Source of the DNA: Streptomyces altiplanensis
GTDB lineage: Bacteria; Actinomycetota; Actinomycetes; Streptomycetales; Streptomycetaceae
Assembly (NCBI GenBank): GCA_003719395.1
Contig: RHMC01000026.1
Span: forward strand, 1 to 58,249
DNA length: 58,249 bases
Reading direction: 5' to 3'
Below are positions 1 through 10,838 of this stretch, piece after piece. The translations under genes were made by a program, and so were the position numbers. Within the stretch, counting starts at the first letter, position 1, and each line of letters begins with the position of its first letter. The notes beneath the pieces are model-generated. The model was not told the origin of the DNA. It searched no databases and worked only from the letters and a program-made list of their open reading frames with translations.

Positions 1-83
1 GCGCCGAGCAGGCCAAGGCGGACGACGACGTCGTCGACGCCGAGATCGTCGACGAGGACAGGCAGCAGGGAGGCGCGGGATGA
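1..83 (+). CDS. dnaK: DnaK (Hsp70) chaperone, C-terminal end only
   Basis: Only the last 26 codons are inside the window. They read as an acidic tail with the DDDVVDAEIVDED pattern that closes actinobacterial DnaK proteins, and end at TGA 81-83. DnaK is the ATP-dependent cytosolic Hsp70 that binds exposed hydrophobic peptide and works with DnaJ and the exchange factor GrpE. The stop overlaps the ATG of the next gene in an ATGA arrangement, so dnaK and grpE are translationally coupled. The body of the gene is outside the window, so I cannot say whether this is the main or a second dnaK copy. The small, divergent GrpE that follows hints at a secondary copy. Confidence 0.85.
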   Translation, partial: AEQAKADDDVVDAEIVDEDRQQGGAG

Positions 84-705
84 GCCGTCCGACCGACGTC
101 CGGGGCCGCCCCGGTGCGCCGCTGGCGATCGTCCGGGACGGCCGGGCCGGCGGTCCCCCGGCCGCGCTTTCGCCCCCGCGCCGCCCCGCCGCGAGGAGCG
201 GACCGGCCGGGCCGTCGGCGCGCCGCCCGGCCGCGCCGGGGACCGGAACGGGGCTCCACGGCCGCCCCGGGAGGAGGAGCTCCGCGCGGAACTGCGTGAA
301 CTCACGGCCGACCTGCAACGGCTGAAGGCCGAGTACGACAACTACCGCAAGCGGGTACGCCGCGATCGCCTGGCGGTCCGCGAGATCGCCGTGGCCAATG
401 TGCTCGGCCGGCTCCTGCCCGTGCTCGACGCCCTCGCCGGGGCTGCCGAGCAGGGCGAGGTGACCGGCGGCTTCGAGCGTGTCTCCCGGGCTTTGCAGAC
501 CGAGCTGGCGGCGCTGGGCCTGCAGCGCTTCGGCACGGCGGGCGATCCCTTCGACCCGCTCGTGCACGAAGCCGTCCTGTGCAGCCGTACCGACAAGGCC
601 GAACGCTCCACCTGCGCCGCGATCCTGCGCCCGGGGTACCGGGTCGGCGACCATCTCCTGCGCCCCGCCCAGGTGGTGGTCGACGAGCCGCCGGCCGATC
701 CATGA
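80..705 (+). CDS. grpE: GrpE nucleotide exchange factor (one frameshift)
   Basis: GrpE releases ADP from DnaK during the chaperone cycle. The ATG at 80 overlaps the dnaK stop. From about 271 the conserved GrpE body is read in the +1 frame: a long helix with ADLQRLKAEYDNYRKR and EIAVANVLGRLLPVLD, then the C-terminal beta domain with QRFGTAGDPFDPLVHEAV and ILRPGYRVGDHLLRPA, ending at TGA 703-705. The frame of the ATG and the frame of the body differ, so a one-base indel lies between about 84 and 270. The N-terminal region is low-complexity, rich in Pro, Arg and Gly, as is common for disordered GrpE N-termini. Identification is firm; the exact N-terminus is not. Confidence 0.85.
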
Positions 706-890
706 GGCTCTGCCGCCGCCGGTCCCGGACCCCTCTCACCACTGACTGATCGTCTCGCGCGGAGCTCCGGAGAACCCGGCAGGCGCCGGCGGATCCTCGC
801 CGCTGGAGTGAGCGGGACGGGCACCTTCCGGCGAGCTTCCGTGCGCGTTGCCGGAGGCTGCGCGTGGGGGTGCACACGGGGCTTGTGCGG

Positions 891-1733
891 TCAGGACAGG
901 ACCGTGGGAGGGGCCCCGTCCGGGGTGATGACCGCCTGCTGGCCGTGGTGGCAGTGGACGAGCCGGTCCGCCAGCCCGCGTGCTTCGGCTTCGGCGAGGA
1001 AGTGGGCCGGCGGCGACTTCATCACCGTGTAGTCGCCGTAGTGCACCGGCATGATCAGGCGTGGGCGCAGACGCCGGGCCAGCTCCGCACCCTGCGCACC
1101 GTCCATCGTCACCACCAGGCCACCGGGCAGCCGCGTGCCGCCGAGGTGCAGCACCGCCAGGTCCATGTCGGGGTAGCGGCGGCCGATCTCGTCCAGGCCG
1201 TCGAACAGCAGGGTGTCGCCCGACACGTACAGCCGGAGCCGCACTGGTCCCCGGGCGGGCCCGAACTCCAGCATGCTGCCCATCACCGGCGGCAGCAGGC
1301 GGCGCAGCAGCGGATGGCCGGCATGGCGGCCCGGCAGAGCGGTCACCCGTACCCCGGTGTCTCCGCGGGTGAGGGTGTGGTCCTGCCACTCGCGCAGTCC
1401 GACGGCGTGGTGGAATCCGTGGAGGCCCTTCAGCCGCCGGCAGGCGTGCGGTGTGCTGACGACGGGCAGTGACCGGTCCAGATGGCGCCGGGCGACTCTG
1501 TCCCAGTGGTCGCCGTGAAGGTGGGACAGGATCACACCGTCGAGGCGAGGGAGCCGGCGCACGTCGATGTCCGGTTCGGTGAGGCGGCGGCTGACCAGGC
1601 CGTATCCGAGGTAGGCGTACTGGCCGCGGTGCAGGAAGTTCGGGTCCGTGATGAGCGTCAGCTCGCCGTAGCGCAGCAGGACAGTGGCGTTGCCGACGAA
1701 GTGGATGTGGAGCGCGTTGTCGGGGTGTGTCAT
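891..1733 (-). CDS. Metallo-beta-lactamase-fold hydrolase (UlaG-like)
   Basis: This intact gene encodes about 280 residues of a metallo-beta-lactamase-fold protein. The metal motif HLHGDHWD is near residue 69, further ligands are likely at GRHAGH and SGDT, and a late histidine sits in PVHYGDYT. The sequence FVGNATVLLRYGELTLITDPNF at the start is the usual first beta-strand region of the UlaG/NAPE-PLD-like subgroup, which contains lactonases and phosphodiesterases. I chose the ATG at 1733 because AAGGGAGAG lies just upstream; a longer reading to 1823 lacks support. The substrate cannot be read from the sequence. It is transcribed away from the bxl operon's end, from which it is separated by a strong terminator. 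Confidence 0.85.
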   Translation of the reverse strand: MTHPDNALHIHFVGNATVLLRYGELTLITDPNFLHRGQYAYLGYGLVSRRLTEPDIDVRRLPRLDGVILSHLHGDHWDRVARRHLDRSLPVVSTPHACRRLKGLHGFHHAVGLREWQDHTLTRGDTGVRVTALPGRHAGHPLLRRLLPPVMGSMLEFGPARGPVRLRLYVSGDTLLFDGLDEIGRRYPDMDLAVLHLGGTRLPGGLVVTMDGAQGAELARRLRPRLIMPVHYGDYTVMKSPPAHFLAEAEARGLADRLVHCHHGQQAVITPDGAPPTVLS

Positions 1734-1840
1734 GACCGCTCTCTCCCTTCGGATCGCCCGGTTCACGGCTGACCGGTACCCACCTGCGCGGAGCCGACTC
1801 GGAGGCCACGGCTCACGGCGCACTCGTCAAGACGTGGGAA

Positions 1841-1878
1841 GGCGGAGCGGCTCTGCGCCGGGGCAGAGCCGCTCCGCC
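1841..1878 (-). terminator. Strong hairpin terminator of the bxl operon
   Basis: A perfect 16-bp inverted repeat, GGCGGAGCGGCTCTGC at 1841-1856 and its complement at 1863-1878, encloses a 6-nt loop. It sits ten bases past the stop of the GH3 gene and ends the minus-strand bxl transcript. It also insulates the metallo-hydrolase gene, which starts at 1733. A run of T after the stem is weak, as is usual in Streptomyces. Confidence 0.85.
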
Positions 1879-1887
1879 GCCGTTTCC

Positions 1888-4270
1888 TCAGGCGTCGGAC
1901 CCGGCAGTCCGGCGGAAGCGTGCGTGGAGTTGCCGTGTGTGGTCCACGGGCCGGGGGGCGCCGGTGAGCAGGACCCTCGTGGTGAGGCGGGGGTCGGTGC
2001 TGGACGCGGCGAGGCGCAGTTCCAGCTCTCCCGGCTCGACGACGCGCCGTCCGTCACGGCCGGTGAACGAGGCGACGTCGGCCGGGACCGTCACCGTCAG
2101 CCGGCACGACTCGTCCGGCCGCAGCCGCACCCGGGTGTAGCCGACGAGGCGCTGCACCGGCTGCACGACCGAGGCCACGGGATCGTGCAGGTACAGCTGC
2201 ACGACCTCGGTGCCTTCCCGGTCACCGGTGTTGCGCACCGAGAAGGCGAGAGCGAATGCGCCGTCCGTACCGCTCTCCTTGTTCTCGACGGTGAGACCGC
2301 TCCAGGAGAAGGACGTGTACGACAGGCCGTGCCCGAAGGCGAAGGCAGCGGTCGGGTCGATGCTCGACACCTCGGTGGCCTGGCCCAGCCGGGGTGCCAG
2401 ATAGGTGGAGGGCTGCGCGCCGGGGCCGCGCGGCACGCTGACGGGCAGTCGGCCGGACGGGTTCGTCCGCCCGCTGAGCACCTGCGCCATGGCCGTGGTG
2501 CCCTCCACGCCGGGGAAGAAGGACTGCACGATCGCGGCCGCTTCGTCCACGGCGCGGCCGAGTGCGTACGGCCGTCCGGCGAACAGGGTGGTCACGACCG
2601 GTGTGCCGGTGTCGAGCAGCGCGTCGAGCAGCGCCTGCTGCACGCCGGGCAGCGCGAGGGAGTCGGCGTCGCACCCTTCGCCACTGGTGCCGCGGCCGAA
2701 GAGTCCGGCCCGGTCCCCCAGCGCCTCGTCGACGACGTCGGCGCCCTGTGCGAGTCGGACGGCCTCGGCGAAGCCGGACGTGTCGCCGCCGTCGACCTCC
2801 GCGCCGCGCACGGTGACGATCTCCGTGCCGGGGAACTCCAGCCGCAGGGCCTCGCGCAAGGTCGGCAGGCTGATCCCGGCCGGGATCTCCGGGTGGAGGA
2901 CGCCGACGTGGGCCGGGAAGGAGTAGCAGCCGAGGACGGCCGTCGGTTCGTCGGCGTTGGGGCCCACGAGCGCGATCCTGCGCGGCTGCGCGAGGGGCAG
3001 CGTGCCGTCGTTGCTGCGCAGCACCATCGCCTGCTCGGCGACCTCCCGTGCCAGTTCCCTGTTCGCGTACGAGTCCAGGTCGACCTGCCGCGCAGCGCCG
3101 CCGTGTCGTCGAGGTCGGCCCCGGCCAGCGCCGGGGGCACGGGGCTCCACCCGGCGTCGAGCAGTCCGAGCTGCGCCTTCTGGGCGAGCACCCGGTACAG
3201 GGCCCGGTCGACGAGGGCTTCGGGGACCCGGCCGGCGGAGACGGCCTCCAGCAGCGGTTCGCCGAACGTCTTCACGGTGGGCAGGTCGACGTCGACGCCG
3301 GCGCGCGCAGTGCGGCGCCCGCGGCCTCGGCCCAGTCGCCCGTGACCCCGTGCAGGGTGGTGAGGAAGGCGATGCCGAAGTAGTCGGCGACGACCGTGCC
3401 CGTGAAGCCCCAGGTGTCGCGCAGCAGTCCGGTCAGCAGGTGTTCGTCGGCCGTGGAGGGGACACCGTCGGCATCGGTGTAGGCGGCCATGACCGACCGG
3501 GCCCCGCTCTCGCGCACCGCCATCTCGAACGGCGCGAGCATGACGTCGGCACGCTCACGGGTCCCCATGGAGACGGGGCCGAGATTGCGTCCGGCGCGGG
3601 AGGCGGAGTAGCCCGCGAAGTGCTTGAGGGTCGCGACGATGCCGGCGGATTCGAGGCCCTGGATGTACGCGGTGGCGACGGTGCCGACGAGGTAGGGGTC
3701 CTCGCCGATGGTCTCTTCGACGCGGCCCCAGCGGGCGTCCCGCACCACGTCCAGGACGGGGGCGAGACCCTGGTGCACGCCGACGGACCGCATGTCCGCA
3801 CCGATGGCCGCGGCCATGCGGCGTATCAGGGCGGGATTGAAGGTGGCTCCCCAGGACAGCGGTACGGGGTACGCGGTGGCTTTCCAGGTGGCGAAGCCGG
3901 CGAGGCACTCCTCGTGGGCCAGGGCCGGCAGGGAGAAGCGGTTCGCGGAGATGATGCGCGCCTGCGTACGCAGGAGGGAGAGCGCGCCGAGAGCGGGGTC
4001 GACGGGGGCGGTGCCGAACGGGCGCGTCAGCTGCCCGAGTCCGTTCGGCAGCAGAGCGTCGAGGTCGGCCGATTCCTCCATGTCGTGCTGGTAGGGGGCC
4101 ACTTCGCCGCCTTCGTCCGACGCGCCGACCCAGACGCCGAAGAGCTGGGCGACCTTCTCTTCGACGGTCATGGCGGCGATCAGGGCGGACACCCGTGTGC
4201 CGGTGTCGTGGGAGGGGTCGTTCCAGATGGGAGTGACGGGGGTTGTCTCAACTGCCACGTTGGCGGTCAC
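1888..4270 (-). CDS. bxlA: GH3 beta-xylosidase/beta-glucosidase (two frameshifts)
   Basis: Last gene of a bxl-type operon, about 794 residues once two frame changes are bridged (near 3300 and near 3100). It should cleave xylo-oligosaccharides or other beta-glycosides inside the cell after import, since no signal peptide is seen. The N-terminal TIM barrel has APVLDVVRDARWGRVEETIGED, LKHFAGYS and the nucleophile motif GTVVADYFGI, in which the Asp is catalytic. The second alpha/beta domain has RIALVGPNAD and LFAGRPYALG, and the C-terminal fibronectin-like domain has AFAFGHGLSYT. The start is GTG 4270, preceded by GGAGGAAA and overlapping the upstream permease stop in a GTGA. Gene order matches the known bxlE-F-G-A operon of Streptomyces. 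GH3 members vary between xylosidase, glucosidase and arabinofuranosidase activity, so the exact sugar is inferred from context. Confidence 0.85.
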
Positions 4271-5085
4271 TTTCCTCCGACGCCCATGAGGCCCTGGACC
4301 AGGGCGCGACGGGCGAACAGGTAGACGAGCAGGACGGGAACCGTGGACAGCACCACGGCGGCCAGCAGCCCCGGGATGTTGATGCCGTACTCGGTTTGGA
4401 AGTCGTAGAGACCCAGCGTGATCAGCTTGGTGGATTCGGACTGGGTCAGGACGAGGGGGAACAGGAAGCCGTTCCACGCCTGGAGCGCGGAGAACACCAC
4501 GATCGTCGACAGCCCTCCCTTGGAGAGCGGGAGTACGAGCCGGAAGAAGATCTGCCGCGGCGGGGCGCCGTCGATGGCCATGGCCTCGTAGAGCTCGGGG
4601 GAGATGTCGCGCATGGCGCCGCTGAGGATCAGCGCGGAGATCGGCAGGCAGAAGGCGGCGGTGGGCAGGATGACGCCGATGAGGTTGTCGTACAGGCCCG
4701 CCTTGCTGATGAGGTAGAACATCGGGACGATCACGGCCTGTGCCGGAATGGCCAGGCCCAGCAGGAAGAGCCGGAAGACTCCCGAGGTGATCCTGGAACG
4801 GCTGCGTACGATGGCGAACGCCAGCGGCGGCACCAGCAGCAGCACCAGCGCGATCACGCTCGCGGTGACGATGAACGTGTTGACCAGGTACTGCCCGAAC
4901 CCGCCGGAGAAGGCCCCGGTGTAGTTGTCGAAGGTGAAGCTCTCGGGAAAGGCCAGCGGGCCGTTCCGGGCGTATTCGGTCCTGGTCTGCACGGTCGCGG
5001 CGAGCATCACGTACAGCGGCAGGCCGACGAGGAGGAGCCAGACGAGTGAGCCCGCGCCGGCCAGGTAATGGGGGCGTCGCTTCAT
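4267..5085 (-). CDS. bxlG: ABC sugar transporter permease, MalG type
   Basis: An intact inner-membrane permease of about 272 residues with six predicted membrane helices. The cytoplasmic coupling motif EAMAIDGAPPRQIFFRLVLPL (EAA loop) in the second half docks with the ATPase. The ATG at 5085 overlaps the upstream stop (TGATG) and has GGAAGG six bases upstream. A GTG at 5088 is an alternative start. No ATP-binding subunit is encoded here. Carbohydrate importers of this class in Streptomyces normally share the multitasking ATPase MsiK encoded elsewhere, which is probably the case. The gene lies between bxlF and bxlA and overlaps both. Confidence 0.9.
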   Translation of the reverse strand: MKRRPHYLAGAGSLVWLLLVGLPLYVMLAATVQTRTEYARNGPLAFPESFTFDNYTGAFSGGFGQYLVNTFIVTASVIALVLLLVPPLAFAIVRSRSRITSGVFRLFLLGLAIPAQAVIVPMFYLISKAGLYDNLIGVILPTAAFCLPISALILSGAMRDISPELYEAMAIDGAPPRQIFFRLVLPLSKGGLSTIVVFSALQAWNGFLFPLVLTQSESTKLITLGLYDFQTEYGINIPGLLAAVVLSTVPVLLVYLFARRALVQGLMGVGGK

Positions 5086-6041
5086 CACAGACCTTCCATC
5101 GCGCTGCGCATCTTGTCGTAGCCGGACACGCGCACCACGATCAGTGAGATGACCGTCGCGGCGACGACCAGGACGAGGGCGACGGCCGCGCCGGCTCCGA
5201 AGTCGAAGCTCTTGAAGGCTTTTTGGTACATGTAGTACGCGCTGATCGTGGTGTCGGTCCCCGGGCCTCCCTGGGTCAGGATGAGGACCGTTTCGAAGGT
5301 GGTGAGCCCGCCGACGACCATCAGGATCGTCGAGGTGATGACGGTGTTGCGCAGCTGCGGCAGGGTGATGTGGAAGAACTGGCGGTACCGTCCGGCGCCG
5401 TCGATCTCCGCGGCCTGGTAGAGCACCTTGGGAATGGCCCGCGCGGCTCCCTGGTAGAGCAGCGTGTGGAACGGCGTGAACTGCCAGGTGCTCACGAAGG
5501 CCAGCACGCCGATGGCGGTGGCCTGGCCGCCGAACAGGTTGCCGTCGCCGAACAGCCACGTGGCCTCGGACGGCACACCGAAGTTCGGGTCGAGCAGGGC
5601 CCGCCACAGCACGGACACCGCGGTGGAGGACAGCAGGAGCGGGATGAAGTAAATGGCCGACAGCACCGCGCGGTTGCGCTGCTGCCCCGCCGCCCAGACG
5701 CCGAGCAGGATGCTCAGCGGCGTCTGGACCGCCACACCGAGCCCGGTGATCAGGAGGCTCAGCCAGATGCTTTTGATCATGACGGGGTCGTCGAGGATCC
5801 TGGTCCAGTTGTCCAGACCGACGAACTCGGGCGACCCGAGGCCGCTCCAGCTCGTGAAGGACAGGACGGCGACCATGAGCAGCGGGGCGATCGCGAAGAG
5901 CGTGAAGAACACGGTGGCGGGGATCGCCCAGGCGAATCCCGGTCGGCCCACCTGAGCGGTGGCGGCGCGCGTGCTGCGCGACCGGGACCGGCCCCCGCCG
6001 GCCGCGGTGGAGGGGCGGACGCCTGTCGTCTGTGTGGTCAT
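5085..6041 (-). CDS. bxlF: ABC sugar transporter permease, MalF type
   Basis: An intact 318-residue permease that pairs with the next gene to form the membrane channel of an oligosaccharide importer. A 35-residue Arg/Ser-rich cytoplasmic N-terminus precedes six membrane helices starting at FAWAIPATVFFTLFAIAP. The EAA loop reads YQAAEIDGAGRYRQFFHITLP. The start ATG at 6041 is seven bases past the lipoprotein gene's stop, consistent with a single operon. The C-terminus overlaps the start of bxlG. Family assignment is firm; specificity for xylo-oligosaccharides is inferred from the adjacent GH3, GH10 and LacI genes. Confidence 0.9.
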   Translation of the reverse strand: MTTQTTGVRPSTAAGGGRSRSRSTRAATAQVGRPGFAWAIPATVFFTLFAIAPLLMVAVLSFTSWSGLGSPEFVGLDNWTRILDDPVMIKSIWLSLLITGLGVAVQTPLSILLGVWAAGQQRNRAVLSAIYFIPLLLSSTAVSVLWRALLDPNFGVPSEATWLFGDGNLFGGQATAIGVLAFVSTWQFTPFHTLLYQGAARAIPKVLYQAAEIDGAGRYRQFFHITLPQLRNTVITSTILMVVGGLTTFETVLILTQGGPGTDTTISAYYMYQKAFKSFDFGAGAAVALVLVVAATVISLIVVRVSGYDKMRSAMEGL

Positions 6042-6048
6042 GGCCGGT

Positions 6049-7352
6049 TCAGCCGGTGGGGAGGGCCTGCATGGCCTTGATGAAGCCGTCCGCGTCGATC
6101 TGTCCGCTGAAGAACTGCTGGACGGCCTGGCGGATGGGTGTGCTGGCGGCCGGCGGATAGGCCTGGTCCCACGACAGCTGGAACGAGGGGGCCTTCTTGA
6201 TCAGGTCGAACTGGTAGCCGGAGTACGCGGGGTTCGCCGCGGTGTCGAGGAACTTCTCGGTGTTCGTCGTGGTGGGCAGGTTGCCGATGGCCAACTGCTT
6301 CTCGACGAACTCGTCGGAGTACATGAGCTTCAGGAACTCCGCGACGGCCTCCGGGTGCTTCGTCTTCTTCAGCACCGAGTAGAAGTTGTTGGTGTTGCCG
6401 ACGAGGTTGGCCGGGTCGCCCTTGCCGCCCTCGACGCCCGGGAAGGCGGTGTAGCCGAGGTCCTTCGCGGCGAACTCCGGGTCGGCGTCCTGCTGTGTGG
6501 CGTAGGCCCACGAGCCCATCAGCTCGAATCCCGCCTTGCCACCGGCCAGGAGCGCGGGCGAACCGCCGTCGGCGACTTCACCGAGTCGAAGTTGGTGCCG
6601 AAGGCGCCGGCGTCGACCAGTTCCTCGATCATGCCGAGGGCCTTCCTGCTGTCCGCGCTCTCCCAGGCGCTCTTGTCGCCTCCGAGCGCCTTCTCGAAGA
6701 GCTCCGGTCCCGCGACGCGGTCGTAGAGGTACTCGAACCACATCAGCGTCGGCCACTTGTCGCCGCCGCCCAGGGCGATCGGCGTGACACCTTCGGCCTT
6801 GAGGGCCTTGACCGCGTCGAGCAGCTCGTCCCAGGTCTTCGGCGCGGTCACGCCCGCGTCGGCCAGCACCTTCTTGTTGTTGAACAGCAGGATCGGCTGC
6901 GTGCCGCGCATCGGGACGCCGTAGGACTTGCCGTCGATGACGGCGGTGTCGAAGACCGACGGCAGGAAGTTGGACTTCAGGCCGGGGTCGTCCTTGATGA
7001 AGTCGTCCAGCGGCATCAGCAGGTCCGCCTTGACGTACGGCTGGATGCTGCCGCCGCCCCAGTTGAAGAAGACGTCCGGGGCCTGCGGGGTACTGATGAT
7101 CGTCTGCAGCTTCTGCTGGTAGTCGGCGCCCGGGATGGTGTCCAGGACGGCTTTGACCTTCGACGTCTTGTTGAAGGTGGCGACGAGCTGCTTCTCGACC
7201 TTGTTGGTGGCGTCTCCGTAGACGAGGACGTGGAACTCGCCCTCGCCGGACGACGCCTCGCCTCCCTCGCCCCCGCAGGCGGACAGGCTCAGAGCCAGGA
7301 CCAGCGTCACCCCGCCGGCGAGCATCCGGGCGTACCGCGCACGTATCTTCAT
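6049..7352 (-). CDS. bxlE: Sugar-binding lipoprotein of ABC importer (one frameshift)
   Basis: First gene of the operon, an extracellular solute-binding protein of about 434 residues anchored by a lipid. The signal peptide ends in the lipobox LSAC with the modified Cys at residue 26, followed by a Gly/Ser/Glu linker. The mature protein shows the family 1 binding-protein fold (FHVLVYGDATNKVEKQ, PDVFFNWGGGSIQPYV, YGVPMRGTQPILLFNNK, GFELMGSWAYATQQ). Two frames join near 6575, where one base appears to be lost or gained. The ATG at 7352 follows AGAGGCAGAG. A perfect palindrome lies only ten bases upstream, so binding there would block initiation. The protein delivers xylo-oligosaccharide to BxlF/BxlG, an inference from context and from the known bxlE genes. 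Confidence 0.87.
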
Positions 7353-7361
7353 CTCTGCCTC

Positions 7362-7395
7362 TCGAAAGTTTCGATAACTGTGCCGAAAGTTCCCG
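7362..7395. promoter_or_regulatory. bxlR box: Tandem BxlR-type operators in front of bxlE
   Basis: TCGAAAGTTTCGA at 7362-7374 is a perfect 13-bp palindrome centred on G7368. A degenerate copy, CCGAAAGTTCCCG, lies at 7383-7395 with its centre exactly 21 bp away, two helical turns, so two dimers could bind the same face. The pair lies between bxlE and the divergent LacI gene and can control both. The motif recurs in front of the xylanase gene. LacI-family proteins bind such odd palindromes; assignment to BxlR is inferred. Confidence 0.75.
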
Positions 7396-7491
7396 CAGTT
7401 CCGGACAGTATGGGAGGCCTCACCAGGGGTCAACGGGCGTGCGGCGGCGCGACCAAACCGTTACCGGGAAGTCGTGCCCTATCCTTCGAAC

Positions 7492-8516
7492 ATGCGCGAA
7501 GACGACGATGTGGACGGCCGGGTGACCCTGGCCGAGGTGGCGACGCAGGCCGGGGTCTCCCTCTCGACAGTTTCGAAAGTCCTCAACGGCCGTTCCGACG
7601 TCTCCCGCCCGACCCGCACCAAGGTCGAGCAACTGCTGGAGACCCACGGCTACCGCCGCCGTGCGCTCGGAGCGCCTCAGGCGCCCCTCATCGAGCTGGT
7701 CTTCCACGAGCTGGAGAGCGTCTGGGCGATGGAGCTCATCCGCGGCGTCGAGAACGTCGCGAAGGAGAACAACGCCAGTGTGGTGCTCACCGAGAGCGGC
7801 ACCCGTCACGCGCCCGACCCGGACTGGGTCGAGGGGGTCCTGCGGCGCCGTCCGCTCGGCGTGGTCCTCGTCCTCTCCACCTTGCCCGACCGGGTGAAGA
7901 AGCAACTCAGGTCCAGGGCCATCCCGTTCGTCATCATCGACCCCGCGGGCGACCCCGAGCCGGACGTGCCCTCCGTCGGCTCGGCCAACTGGTCCGGAGG
8001 CATGGCGGCCACCCGCCATCTCATCGACCGCGGGCACGAGCGCATCGCCATCATCACCGGGCCCGAGGACATGATGTGCTCCCTGGCACGGCTCGACGGC
8101 TACCGCTCCGCCATGGCCATGGCGGCCTTGAACCCGACCCCCGTTTCGTGCGGTACGGAGACTTCCACGTCCAGGGCGGCTTCTCGCACGCCATGGAACT
8201 GCTCGAAGCACCGGACCGGCCCACCGCCGTCTTCGCCGGCAGCGATCTGCAGGCGCTCGGGGTCCTGGAGGCGGCGCGCCTCAAGGGGCTGAGCGTTCCG
8301 CGGGACCTGTCCGTGGTGGGTTACGACGACGTCCCGCTCGCCCAGTGGTCGAGCCCGGCCCTGACGACCGTCCATCAGCCACTGCGGCAGATGGCCCAGG
8401 AGGCGGCGCAGATGCTGCTGCGACCGCACGACCCGGACACGGCGGCCCTGCGCATCGAGCTCGCCACCAAGCTGGTGGTGCGGCAGAGCACCGCACCACC
8501 AGCCGGCGACGTCTGA
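7492..8516 (+). CDS. bxlR: LacI-family regulator of xylan use (one frameshift)
   Basis: A DNA-binding repressor of about 340 residues, divergent from the bxl transport operon. The N-terminal helix-turn-helix reads VTLAEVATQAGVSLSTVSKVLNG, the LacI signature. It is followed by a hinge and a periplasmic-binding-protein-like sensor domain ending in FAGSDLQALGVLEAARLKGLSVPRDLSVVGYDD. A frame change near 8135 separates the two halves, which are otherwise full length. I chose ATG 7492 because the residues after it (MRED) look like the family N-terminus; GTG 7474 is possible and neither has a clear ribosome site. By analogy with BxlR of Streptomyces it represses the bxl genes and is relieved by xylobiose. 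The effector is inferred, not seen. Confidence 0.82.
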
Positions 8517-8672
8517 CGGGCGGCGCCGGCCGCCTCCCCCCGAGGCTCCGCGGCGGACCGAGCGGCCGGGTCGCAGTCCCCCGGCGTCCACCACCGGCTT
8601 GTGCGGCACCACCGCCGGGTCCACCCTCCACAACCGCGGCACGCGTACACCCGCCGCGGCGATCCGGTGCGC

Positions 8673-8704
8673 GGTGGCGGTGGCAGTGGCAGTGGCAGTG
8701 GCGG
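8673..8704. repeat. Hexamer tandem repeat (GTGGCG/GTGGCA)
   Basis: Five copies of a 6-bp unit, GGTGGC or AGTGGC, run head to tail. They lie about 45 bp from the orphan operator at 8749. The repeat could vary in copy number by slippage. No function is evident. Confidence 0.8.
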
Positions 8705-8748
8705 ACGTGTTGCGCTGCCACTGCGCGTTCATGGACTCGGAATTTTCA

Positions 8749-8772
8749 TCGAAAGTTTCGGACCTCTTTCGG
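8749..8772. promoter_or_regulatory. bxlR box: BxlR-type operator, distal site
   Basis: TCGAAAGTTTCGG at 8749-8761 matches the operator at 7362-7374 in 12 of 13 positions. A half-site CTTTCGG at 8766-8772 follows with its TTTCG shifted by 11 bp, one helical turn. The site is 232 bp upstream of the xylanase operator. It may act as an auxiliary operator for DNA looping or serve a gene since lost. Confidence 0.6.
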
Positions 8773-8962
8773 AATAGTGTCGCGTCACGCCGGAAGCGGC
8801 CCGACGGGGCGTCAGTCGCCACCACAGAAAAGAATGTTGCCCTCGATCCCACTCCCCCGGCGCACCGATCATCGGAACGGCGGTCCGGCATGCACGAGTC
8901 GTTCCGGGCGGACCTCTGCGCAAGTGGTTGACCCCCCAGGGAGCCGGCCGTAAGGTCTCCGC

Positions 8963-10575
<1,613 letters not shown>

Positions 10576-10588
10576 CCGCCCGGCACCG

Positions 10589-10630
10589 CCACGCTCCGGG
10601 CCGCAGCGGCAGAAGCGGCCCGGAGCGTGG
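10589..10630 (+). terminator. Xylanase gene terminator
   Basis: A perfect 16-bp stem, CCACGCTCCGGGCCGC at 10589-10604 pairing with 10615-10630, has a 10-nt loop and begins 13 bases after the xylanase stop. It separates the xylan genes from the lanthipeptide cluster. Confidence 0.88.
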
Positions 10631-10728
10631 CACTCCGCACGGTGCGGCCGTGCGTTTTTCACGCCCATCGCGTGACAGTCGGTGGTGTTCCGCTTCGGGC
10701 AACTCTGCGATCGTCAAACGTAGATGTT

Positions 10729-10747
10729 GCTCCGACGCTGTCGGAGC
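10729..10747. promoter_or_regulatory. Short dyad upstream of the lanthipeptide synthetase
   Basis: GCTCCGAC and GTCGGAGC form a perfect 8-bp inverted repeat with a 3-nt spacer, 91 bp before the LanKC start codon. It falls in the only intergenic space where the cluster promoter can be. It could be a regulator site, for example for the AmfR-like protein, or a leader hairpin. The known RamR/AmfR sites are not obviously the same, so the role is open. Confidence 0.4.
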
Positions 10748-10838
10748 GGACCTTTCATCGCTTCGGCTCCGTACGCGCGTCCGTACGCGCGGCATGTCCG
10801 GTCCAGGAGCGGCCGGGACCCGGGACGGGAGGGACCCA

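Larger units (their letters stand above)
8517..8962. other. Non-coding stretch between regulator and xylanase operators
   Basis: No convincing gene is seen between the bxlR stop and the xylanase control region. The stretch contains a hexamer tandem repeat (8673-8704) and a BxlR-type palindrome (8749-8761). A minus-strand reading from ATG 8732 starts just after that palindrome but matches nothing I recognise and has poor coding character, so it is not called as a gene. Confidence 0.5.

Noticed and set aside
7566..7585. GTTTCGAAAGTC inside the LacI gene, resembling the bxl operator
   Set aside because: It encodes the invariant TVSKV of the LacI helix-turn-helix, so its sequence is fixed by coding. 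The arms are also in the opposite order (TTTCGAAA) from the operator.
8732..8732. Possible minus-strand gene starting just after the orphan operator
   Set aside because: The product starts with Ala-Thr repeats from a hexamer array and shows no family similarity or clean frame.
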